A DNA stretch of 64,000 bases from NCBI RefSeq assembly GCF_019249795.2, contig NZ_CP156891.1, positions 1,878,001 to 1,942,000 of the forward strand, read 5' to 3'. Both the position numbers and the translations under genes were made by a program. Positions 57,075-64,000 of this stretch are shown piece after piece. Source of the stretch: Segatella copri (GTDB lineage: Bacteria; Bacteroidota; Bacteroidia; Bacteroidales; Bacteroidaceae). The notes below the pieces were generated by a model, which was given only the letters and a program-made list of their open reading frames with translations, did not search any database and was not told the DNA's origin. Numbering within the stretch: position 1 is the first letter of the stretch; every line of letters starts with the position of its first letter.

Positions 57075-60000
57075 ATGAAAAGAGTAAAACATACCTTATT
57101 ATATCTGCTTGCGGCAGGAGCCATGCTACTGACAGGCTGTAGCGATGACTTCTTCGGCGACAAGACCGAGCAGCACGACAGCAACCGCATCCAACTCTCG
57201 GGCGATATCGACCAGCTTGCCGTAACCCGCGTCAACGACAACGGTTTCTGCAACGGCGACGTGATGGGCGTTTATATCGTAGATTACGAGGGAAACAAGC
57301 CGGGAACCTTGAAGGTAAACGGCAACCGTGGCGATAATGTGCGCCACACTTTCGATGAGCCTAACTATAAGTGGAACTCCGCTTATGACCTTTTCTGGAA
57401 AGACAAGCATACGCATATTGATGTGTATGGCTACTATCCTTTTGCCAATCCTGAGAGCATAGAGGATTATCAGTTTGAGGTTCAGAAAGACCAGAGCAAG
57501 GCTACCGAGAATGGCGAAATGGGTGGCTACGAAGCGAGCGATTTTCTCTGGGGCAAGGTGTCGGATGTGGCTCCTACCACCAGCGTAATCCGTTTGCCTA
57601 TGGCGCATCGCATGTCTAATGCCCGCGTTACCCTGATTCAGGGTTCCGGTTTTGCCGAGGGCGAATGGGCGAATCTGGAGAAGATTGTTCTGACAGCCAA
57701 CGTAGCCCGCAAGGCAAGCATCAACCTTTCTACTGGCGATATCAAGACTGCAAGTGCTGTAGAGAACACCATGACCATCCCATCTCGTACTAACGACGAG
57801 TGGCGCACCATCGTGGTTCCTCAAACCGTGGCTGCCGGCACAACCCTCTTCAGCATCACCATCGGCGGCGTACCTTATAAGTTCACTAAGAACGAGGCTT
57901 TTACCTACGTATCCGGTAAGATGATGAACTTCGGTATCAAAGTAGATAAGCAGACCGGAAGCGGCGCTTACAAGCTGACTTTGGTAAGCGAAAGCATTAC
58001 TCCTTGGGAGAATGATTTGGTAAGCCATGATGCTACAGCGAAGGAGTACGTGGTTATCAACTCAACGAAAGGGCATCTGAAAGAGGCGATTGCTGCGGCT
58101 AATAAGGACTATACAAAACTCAAGAATCTTAAGATTACCGGCGAGATAGGACCAACAGACTTTGAATTTATGCGTGACGAAATGAGCAATCTTCAATCTC
58201 TGAATATGAAAGAAGCTATTGTTTACGGATCTTTTGGCCTACAACCATGGTTTTCTGGCGAAAAAGCTCATGATGATGTCGAGAGAAAATATGTAATTCA
58301 TCAACGTGCATTTGATGAAAAGAACACATTAGTCCGTGTCGTTCTTCCAGATAGTCTTACAGGTATTGGTGAAAGAGCCTTCAGAGATTGTGTAAATCTA
58401 ACTGGTTCTATCATCATACCAGATGGAGTAACTCGCATCGGTCCTAGTGCATTTCTTTGGTGTAATTCCTTAACAGGCTCGCTCTCTCTACCAACAACCT
58501 TGGAATATATTGGAGGTGGAGGTGCAGTAGATATTGGAGGTGCGTTTGACGGCTGTCATTTTAATTGTGAGTTAAAGTTGCCAAACAATCTGAAATATAT
58601 TGGACATAATGTATTTGCATCGAATCCAGGTTATTACGGCAATTTAGTTTTACCTGATAAACTTGAATACATAGGTGATGGGGCTTTTTGTAATGACAAT
58701 AATCTTACGGGAAGTCTTAAAATACCACAAGGTGTAAAAACCATTAATCAAAACGCATTTGGCGGTACAGGTTTTAATGGTACACTCCAACTTCATGATG
58801 GAATAACAAGCATCAATCAAGGTGCTTTTAATAATGTTCCACTAAAAGGAGAGTTGAACCTACCTAAAAACTTAACTTCTGTAGGCGAGAGTACATTTGC
58901 TGGATGTGATTTTTCTGGAGAATTAAAATTACCAAAAGGTCTTGTATCTATCGGCAGAAACGCTTTTGCCGGGAACTGGCGCCTGATGGGTACTTTGGAA
59001 TTTCCTGACGGGCTAGAATCAATTGGTGCTGGAGCTTTTGCTAATTGCCGTAGTATAGAACAACTCATTTTCCCAGAAAGCCTATCTAGTATTGGTTATG
59101 AACCAACATGGGGAGAGAATGGTGGTGCTTTTGCCAACGATTTTGGCATTTACAGCATCGTTTGCAGGGGAGAGGTTCCTGCACGTGTTTTGAGTGGTGC
59201 TTTCAACGGCGTAGCCAAGGATAACTTCACTCTCGAAGTTCCTGAATCTGCCATTTCCCAGTATCAGGCAGCACCAGGCTGGTGCGACTTCAAGCGAATC
59301 GCAGCTCACCACGAGCTCGTTTGCCGTCCATCTGTAGCCTGCGCCTTGAGCACGGAGCATAAGCAGAAACTGGTAATTAACGCCGAGGGCGAATGGGAAG
59401 TAGCCAGCAAGCCAGACTGGTGTGAAGTTTCTCCTGCCAGCGGCAACAAGAAGACAGAAGTTACTTTGACCATCAAGGGAATGGCTAAGAATGCTGCTAG
59501 CCGTGATGGAAAGGTGGTGTTCCGACTGAAGGACAAAGACTACACCCACGAATGTAGCGTTTCGCAGTATGGTTATGAATATGGCGAGGACGAATGGATT
59601 ACCCTGCAGAAGGCTACCAAGGGCAATAATGGTGGAATCAACATCGTTCTGCTCGGCGACGGCTTTAACGCAAAGGATATTGCCAGCGGCAAATATCTGA
59701 AGGATATCAAGCAGGAAGTGGAGTATTTCTTCGGTATCGAGCCTTACAAGACTTACCGTGATTACTTCAACGTTTATACCGCCATTCCGCTTTCTACGGA
59801 ATCGGGCGTAGGAACCGTGAACACCATCCGCTACAACCGATTCAGTACCACCTTTACCGGTGGCGTAGGATTGAAAGCAGATTATGATGAAGTATTCGAT
59901 TATGCTCTGGGCGCTCCAACCGTCAACAAGGGCAATCTGAATCAAACCCTGATCATCATGGTTCCTAATTCTACCGATTACGGCGGCATCTGCCAGATGT

Positions 60001-60605
60001 GGGAAGATGGTTCGGCTATTGCTTTCTGTCCGCAGAGTACCTACGGTTATCCGCTCGATACCCGCGGCGTCATCCAGCATGAGGCAGGCGGACACGGATT
60101 CGGAAAGTTGGGCGATGAGTACATTTATCACAACGCCTTCATCGATTTCTGTGGATGTTCTTGCTGCGGACACGTTCTTGAATTCAACGCAGCCAAATCG
60201 CTTGGTTGGTTTGATAACCTGGAACTTACCGGCAAGATGCATAGCGTAGGCTGGAGTCATCTGATTTTCGACGACCGATATAGCGACATCGTAGATATCT
60301 ACGAGGGAGGCTACATGCACAACCGAGGCGTATTCCGTTCGGAGCCGAACTCCTGCATGAACAACGATATTCCTTACTACAGCACCATCAGCCGTGAGAG
60401 TATCGTGAAGCGCATCAAGGCTTATGCCGGAGAAACCTACAGTTTCGAAGACTTCGTTAAGAACGACAAGCGGGATGCGGGAATCGTAGAGAGCCGTGCT
60501 TTCGGCGGCAATGGCGACCAACGCACATCCGGAACCTACCAGCATGCTCCAGTCTTCCATAAAGGCAGTCCGCTGAAAATGGCAAAGGTTAGAAAGCATC
60601 GCTAA
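57075..60605 (+). CDS. Giant surface lipoprotein: fimbrillin-like, BspA-type LRR, BACON and M64 peptidase domains
   Basis: 1176 residues from MKRVKHTLLYLLAAG; the frame is open upstream to 56946 but lacks a signal peptide there. Lipid-attachment Cys is residue 22 (LLTGCSDD). A fimbrillin-like domain (about 40-320) is followed by BspA-type leucine-rich repeats (about 330-735) with the repeated form LPxxLxxIGxxAF. A BACON domain covers about 745-835 (WEVASKPDWCEVSPASG). The C-terminal M64 (IgA peptidase-like) domain has GVIQHEAGGHGFGKLGDEY with zinc ligands H1002 and H1007, catalytic E1003, D1014 downstream and a Met turn (NSCMN). The function may be adhesion plus cleavage of a host glycoprotein. 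The LRR segment is clearly more AT-rich than the rest (58130-59110). Confidence 0.9.
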   Translation: MKRVKHTLLYLLAAGAMLLTGCSDDFFGDKTEQHDSNRIQLSGDIDQLAVTRVNDNGFCNGDVMGVYIVDYEGNKPGTLKVNGNRGDNVRHTFDEPNYKWNSAYDLFWKDKHTHIDVYGYYPFANPESIEDYQFEVQKDQSKATENGEMGGYEASDFLWGKVSDVAPTTSVIRLPMAHRMSNARVTLIQGSGFAEGEWANLEKIVLTANVARKASINLSTGDIKTASAVENTMTIPSRTNDEWRTIVVPQTVAAGTTLFSITIGGVPYKFTKNEAFTYVSGKMMNFGIKVDKQTGSGAYKLTLVSESITPWENDLVSHDATAKEYVVINSTKGHLKEAIAAANKDYTKLKNLKITGEIGPTDFEFMRDEMSNLQSLNMKEAIVYGSFGLQPWFSGEKAHDDVERKYVIHQRAFDEKNTLVRVVLPDSLTGIGERAFRDCVNLTGSIIIPDGVTRIGPSAFLWCNSLTGSLSLPTTLEYIGGGGAVDIGGAFDGCHFNCELKLPNNLKYIGHNVFASNPGYYGNLVLPDKLEYIGDGAFCNDNNLTGSLKIPQGVKTINQNAFGGTGFNGTLQLHDGITSINQGAFNNVPLKGELNLPKNLTSVGESTFAGCDFSGELKLPKGLVSIGRNAFAGNWRLMGTLEFPDGLESIGAGAFANCRSIEQLIFPESLSSIGYEPTWGENGGAFANDFGIYSIVCRGEVPARVLSGAFNGVAKDNFTLEVPESAISQYQAAPGWCDFKRIAAHHELVCRPSVACALSTEHKQKLVINAEGEWEVASKPDWCEVSPASGNKKTEVTLTIKGMAKNAASRDGKVVFRLKDKDYTHECSVSQYGYEYGEDEWITLQKATKGNNGGINIVLLGDGFNAKDIASGKYLKDIKQEVEYFFGIEPYKTYRDYFNVYTAIPLSTESGVGTVNTIRYNRFSTTFTGGVGLKADYDEVFDYALGAPTVNKGNLNQTLIIMVPNSTDYGGICQMWEDGSAIAFCPQSTYGYPLDTRGVIQHEAGGHGFGKLGDEYIYHNAFIDFCGCSCCGHVLEFNAAKSLGWFDNLELTGKMHSVGWSHLIFDDRYSDIVDIYEGGYMHNRGVFRSEPNSCMNNDIPYYSTISRESIVKRIKAYAGETYSFEDFVKNDKRDAGIVESRAFGGNGDQRTSGTYQHAPVFHKGSPLKMAKVRKHR

Positions 60606-60628
60606 GAGCGAAGGCAAGGTAAATCAGA

Positions 60629-60641
60629 ATATGGACCATTA
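60629..60641 (+). promoter_or_regulatory. Second copy of the 13-bp fimbrillin-operon motif
   Basis: ATATGGACCATTA, identical to 55953-55965, 14 bp before the start of the second fimbrillin gene. Confidence 0.4.
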
Positions 60642-60654
60642 AAACAAGAAAAAA

Positions 60655-61551
60655 ATGAAGAAACATATAATAAGATACACCAGTTTTGCGTTGGCTATAT
60701 TAGGAATGGTTTCATGTAGCGAGGAGGTGGAAACAACCTCCCGCTTCAAGGATGCCCAATCTACGCCGATGACTTTTGCCGTAAACTATCCCGGCCAGAG
60801 CCGTGCCACGGCAACCAGTTTCGAGTCAAACGACAAGATAGGTCTCTACGTGGCAGAAAGCAAGGCTCCACTCGAAATAGGCGGCAATCTCGTGAACAAC
60901 GAAGCGCTCACCTACGATGGCAGCAAATGGGAAGCCGCCCGCACCCTCTATTGGGACGAAGGCACCTACAACGCCTACGCTTACTACCCATACATCCAGG
61001 GCATAAGCAGCACGACAGACCAGCCTTTCAGCGTAGCTCTCGACCAGAGTACCCCGAAGACGGCAACTGCACCCGGCGGTTACGAGGCAAGCGACCTGCT
61101 CTTTGCCACCAGCAAGGACATCCAGGCATCCAACTCCCCTATCAGCCTCAACTTCAAGCACATCATGAGCAAGCTCAAGATACGCCTGATCAAGGGCGAA
61201 GACTTTGAGGGAGACATGCCTACCCATGCTCAGGTAACCATCCACAGTACGGTACCTACAGCCACCATCGACCTTCAGGCAGGCGTGGCAACCCGTTATG
61301 TGAAAGGAACCCAGCAGAGCATCATCGCCCATCAGGAGAGCGACTACATCTACTCGGCCATCATCGTGCCTCAACGCATCGAAAACCGAAGACCACTCAT
61401 CGAGGTGGTAATGAAAGGTGTAAGTTATCTCTACGAGAGCAGATTCCAGTTTAAACCCGGAACCGAACATCTTGTCAACTTCATCATTTCTGACAACCCA
61501 GACCAGGTGAAGATAGAGATAGGCGGTGAGATTCAGAACTGGGGGAAATAA
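60655..61551 (+). CDS. Fimbrillin-family lipoprotein, second copy
   Basis: 298 residues. The lipoprotein signal ends LGMVSCSEEVE (Cys 20). It has the same pattern as the first: QSRATATSFESNDKIGLYVA, LTYDGSKWEAARTLYWDEGTYNAYAYYPY, GGYEASDLLFATSK, SLNFKHIMSKLKIRLIKG and a C-terminal VKIEIGGEIQNWG. The two fimbrillins and the fimbrillin-like N-terminal domain of the M64 protein are homologous, so this operon probably arose by duplication. The gene starts 49 bp after the M64 stop. Confidence 0.9.
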   Translation: MKKHIIRYTSFALAILGMVSCSEEVETTSRFKDAQSTPMTFAVNYPGQSRATATSFESNDKIGLYVAESKAPLEIGGNLVNNEALTYDGSKWEAARTLYWDEGTYNAYAYYPYIQGISSTTDQPFSVALDQSTPKTATAPGGYEASDLLFATSKDIQASNSPISLNFKHIMSKLKIRLIKGEDFEGDMPTHAQVTIHSTVPTATIDLQAGVATRYVKGTQQSIIAHQESDYIYSAIIVPQRIENRRPLIEVVMKGVSYLYESRFQFKPGTEHLVNFIISDNPDQVKIEIGGEIQNWGK

Positions 61552-61607
61552 ATAAGAAAGCCTTTCTCCCGAAGGGCTATGAATGATAAGAATACAGAGA
61601 ATTATAA

Positions 61608-62669
61608 ATGAAGAAAACGGTATTGATATTATCCCTTCTAGCATTCCTTCTCGGAGGATGGGTGGCAGCCTTGTGGCTGCTGCCCTCTGCCGTTTATAAA
61701 GGCGACTGTCAGGAAATCCGATACGGAGTGAACGAAGGACTGGAACTTGTAGAACAGGACAACGGCGCGAAAGGCAAGCGATACGTGGTAGAAGATGCAG
61801 ACGGAAACGAGCTGTTTACCATCCCTTTGCGTGGCTGTCTGCTAGACACCCGTTTCCGCAACGGGCAGCTCCGGTTCCGCGAGCAAAACTCTAAGAGAGA
61901 GGGATTTATCGACCGCCAGGGTATGGTAGTATTCACAGAAGACAATAAAAATGCGGTTCCGGAAGCCAACAGGCAGCAGGCGCAGATGCTGATGAACGGA
62001 GAGACGGAAGAAGGCACGAAGAGTGCGGCTGATTACCAACCGGAAGAACAGGCAAGCAGGCAAGCGAATGCACCAAAAGCAGGAAAGACCAGCCATCTTT
62101 CGCAGGTAAATCTCAAGACGATGGCACAGTCGAATCCTTTCTACAAGGAAGCCTCGAAAATCATGCAGGGCAAACTCACAGAGACCGATGCCAGACGCCG
62201 CCATACCATCCTCAACTACTGCGAACATTTCCGCAGAGCCTATACCACCAAGGATCTAGATTTCCTGAAACAGGTATTTAGCGACAAGGCACTCATCATC
62301 GTAGGAAACGTGATAAAACCAGTAGCCAACGACAACAAGTGTCAGGCTGAAGCAAAGGTAACCTACGCCATTCACTCGAAGAAAGACTATATTTCAAGAC
62401 TGGCGAAGGTATTTACAGCCAACCAGAAGATAGACTTGAAATTCTCGGGATTCCGCATCATGCGCCATCCTACGATGGACGGCATTTATGGCGTCACCCT
62501 CCGGCAGCAATACAAGAGCGACCGCTACGCAGACGACGGCTATCTCTTTCTGCTCTGGGATTTCCGCAACCCGTCCATGCCACTCATCCACGTGCGCACC
62601 TGGCAACCGGCAGGAACCGTACATAGCAGAGACGATGTAATCAGTATACAAGACTTTAATTTAGAATAA
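61608..62669 (+). CDS. Single-pass envelope protein with WG-like start and NTF2-like C-terminus; function unknown
   Basis: 353 residues. An N-terminal signal anchor (LILSLLAFLLGGWVAALWLLP, about 4-25) is followed by a small WG-repeat-like beta region (about 30-115, with EGFIDRQGMVVFTEDN), a polar linker (about 120-180) and a C-terminal region (about 195-353, ILNYCEHFRRAYTTKDLDFLKQVFSD onward) that looks like an NTF2-like fold. There is no catalytic motif I can name. It lies 56 bp after the second fimbrillin gene and is separated from the next gene by one base, so it is translationally linked to the outer-membrane protein that follows. Confidence 0.7.
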   Translation: MKKTVLILSLLAFLLGGWVAALWLLPSAVYKGDCQEIRYGVNEGLELVEQDNGAKGKRYVVEDADGNELFTIPLRGCLLDTRFRNGQLRFREQNSKREGFIDRQGMVVFTEDNKNAVPEANRQQAQMLMNGETEEGTKSAADYQPEEQASRQANAPKAGKTSHLSQVNLKTMAQSNPFYKEASKIMQGKLTETDARRRHTILNYCEHFRRAYTTKDLDFLKQVFSDKALIIVGNVIKPVANDNKCQAEAKVTYAIHSKKDYISRLAKVFTANQKIDLKFSGFRIMRHPTMDGIYGVTLRQQYKSDRYADDGYLFLLWDFRNPSMPLIHVRTWQPAGTVHSRDDVISIQDFNLE

Positions 62670-62670
62670 T

Positions 62671-63621
62671 ATGATGATACTCTTATTCATATTAAGCCTG
62701 TGGTCAGCATCCGTTCAGGCACAAGAGTTTTCGGTAGCAGGTTTTCGCCTGTTGCCCAACGACGTGAGTGCCTTTATCACCCCCGTGCGCGACCTCAACG
62801 ATGAACCTTGCGCCCTGGTGAAGGTAGAAGCACCCTCCGACTTTGCCTTCTCCACCCCGCTAGGAATCGTATCGCGAAAAGATAAAGTGGGCGAAATCTG
62901 GCTCTATCTTCCTAAAGGCTCCAAACTGCTCACCATCAAGCATCCGGAATGGGGCGTGCTCCGCGATTACCGGTTCAGCAAACCGCTGGAAAGCAGAATG
63001 ACCTACGAGCTGAAACTGAAACTGCCCAAGCCTACTCCTATCATCCAGGAGAAGCACGACACCATCGTAGAGGTAAAGACGGTAATAGATACGATTGCCA
63101 TTCCACAAGTACGTAAGAAGATGCCACTCGCCCTCTACACGCTCGCCACGCTATCCCTTCATGAAGACGGACCGTCCTATGGTCTCTTCTTCGCCCTGAT
63201 GCGCCGCCACGGCTTCTTCATCCATGCCAGCAGCAACCTCAAGAGCATAGGCAGCACAGAGGGAACCTGCAACAAAGAAGGTTTCACGCCGGGCAGCAGC
63301 ATCAAACCTTATTATACAGGCAATACACGCCACCAGAACTACACCTTTACCGCTGGAGCCATCCACCACATCACGCATGGCTTCTGTCTCTTCGAAGGCG
63401 TAGGCTACGGCAAAGCCGCTACAGCCTGGCAGCAGACCGAGAGCAGCGGAGGCGGATACCTGCTCAACGAAGACCTTACCCACAAAGGCTTCGCAGCCCA
63501 GCTAGGTGTGCTCGCCTCGTTCAACAGAGTGAGCATCGCAGCCTCAGCCATCACCATCGCCGGGAAACAATGGCAGGGCAGCATCGGCATAGGTATTAAA
63601 ATCGGAAAACAAAAGAAGTAA
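62671..63621 (+). CDS. Outer-membrane or secreted protein, function unknown
   Basis: 316 residues. A short signal peptide (about 1-17, ASVQAQEFS) leads to an N-terminal beta domain (about 18-115, including SDFAFSTPLGIVSRKDKVGE and LYLPKGSKLLTIKHPEWG). A Pro/Val-rich linker (IVEVKTVIDTIAIPQV) follows, then a C-terminal part with alternating hydrophobic and aromatic stretches that could form a small beta-barrel (about 155-316). It follows the previous gene after one base, and the next lipoprotein starts four bases after its stop, so the three form a tight block, probably one surface complex. Confidence 0.7.
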   Translation: MMILLFILSLWSASVQAQEFSVAGFRLLPNDVSAFITPVRDLNDEPCALVKVEAPSDFAFSTPLGIVSRKDKVGEIWLYLPKGSKLLTIKHPEWGVLRDYRFSKPLESRMTYELKLKLPKPTPIIQEKHDTIVEVKTVIDTIAIPQVRKKMPLALYTLATLSLHEDGPSYGLFFALMRRHGFFIHASSNLKSIGSTEGTCNKEGFTPGSSIKPYYTGNTRHQNYTFTAGAIHHITHGFCLFEGVGYGKAATAWQQTESSGGGYLLNEDLTHKGFAAQLGVLASFNRVSIAASAITIAGKQWQGSIGIGIKIGKQKK

Positions 63622-63624
63622 GAA

Positions 63625-64000
63625 ATGAACATAAAAAGCATATTACGCAGCATCAGATTTCTTGCCCTCCTGATAGGAAACATGATGATGGCAGGTTGCA
63701 GCAATAGCGATAAGCCTGCCTATCTGGAACCGCACCTGATAACCACAGAGGCGACCCACATCACCCGAACAGAGGCTACCCTCAACGGATCAGCCACCAT
63801 AGAGGGAGAAACAGAAATGCCGAAACTCCTGTTCAGATACGGCACTTCGGAGAGCATGAACCTCAATACCAGCGAGGTTCATGCCCAGGGAGCTGACGTC
63901 TCGCTGGTTCTGACGGGGCTCAAAGCGGGCACTACCTATTATTATATGCTGCAGGGCAACAACGGGCGAACAACCACAACCAGCAACATGATGAGTTTCA
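63625..64000 (+). CDS. Lipoprotein with fibronectin-III-like domain (runs off the window)
   Basis: The 125 visible codons start MNIKSILRSIRFLALLIG and continue NMMMAGCSNSD, a lipoprotein signal with Cys at about residue 25. The following THITRTEATLNGSATIEGE and LTGLKAGTTYYYMLQGNNG are typical of the first and last strands of a fibronectin type III module. The protein probably has further modules beyond the edge. It belongs to the tight block with the two preceding genes. Confidence 0.75.
   Translation, partial: MNIKSILRSIRFLALLIGNMMMAGCSNSDKPAYLEPHLITTEATHITRTEATLNGSATIEGETEMPKLLFRYGTSESMNLNTSEVHAQGADVSLVLTGLKAGTTYYYMLQGNNGRTTTTSNMMSF

Noticed and set aside
59082-60617. Open frame of 511 codons on the minus strand
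   Set aside because: Antisense of the M64 peptidase region, where the zinc motif is on the plus strand.

Overview
The window looks like chromosome of a gut Bacteroidales, most likely a Prevotella/Segatella copri-type organism. Evidence: almost every gene is preceded by the Bacteroidetes -7 promoter element TAnnTTTG, Shine-Dalgarno sequences are largely absent, there are two SusC/SusD pairs, a 'Bacteroides expansion' ECF sigma/FecR pair, a SusR-like regulator, type III glutamine synthetase and fimbrillin-family lipoproteins. The genus call is an inference from overall gene content and style.

Layout. 1-6.3 kb: start of a type III glutamine synthetase gene, then GH51 arabinofuranosidase and GH2 beta-galactosidase genes (minus strand), with a decayed GH43 fragment upstream of GH2. 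6.3-9.4 kb: small protein gene, argS, RNase H. 9.5-19.4 kb: an ECF sigma factor, FecR anti-sigma factor, HAD phosphatase, SusC with an STN signalling domain, SusD, a periplasmic glycerophosphodiesterase and a GlpT-like antiporter. This reads as a sigma-controlled system for capturing glycerophosphodiesters. The same promoter sequence precedes fecR and susC. 20-27.9 kb: GH127, a Cof-type phosphatase, GH97, ilvA-ridA and a lone ABC ATPase. 27.9-31.2 kb: an accessory patch with a VirE-type P-loop protein and a small Cys-containing protein, bounded by inverted ATCCATCAC repeats and surrounded by arrays of 22-bp period. 31.3-47.4 kb: a complete polysaccharide utilisation locus, GH31-SusC-SusD-SusE/F-GH27-GH97-GH66 with a SusR-like regulator, best explained as a dextran / alpha-1,6-glucan locus. 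47.6-51.3 kb: a small unknown gene, a C-terminally truncated AAA-ATPase gene, and a LytTR response regulator with a frame-disrupted histidine kinase. 51.4-55.8 kb: RluA-type pseudouridine synthase, AspT/YidE transporter, PfkB kinase. 56-64 kb: a surface operon of two fimbrillin-like lipoproteins, a giant fimbrillin-LRR-BACON-M64 peptidase lipoprotein, two envelope proteins and the start of a further lipoprotein.

The least explained structures are in intergenic DNA. Three separate arrays (19.76-19.98, 27.90-28.21 and 30.22-30.33 kb) keep a near-exact 22-bp period while the unit sequence changes in blocks along the array. A 260-bp nested palindrome lies at 19.4-19.7 kb. An AT-rich motif, ACCTTATTATATATAGG and variants, recurs in leaders and inside genes. 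All coordinates and matches were read by eye; no homology search was run, so family names rest on recognised motifs.
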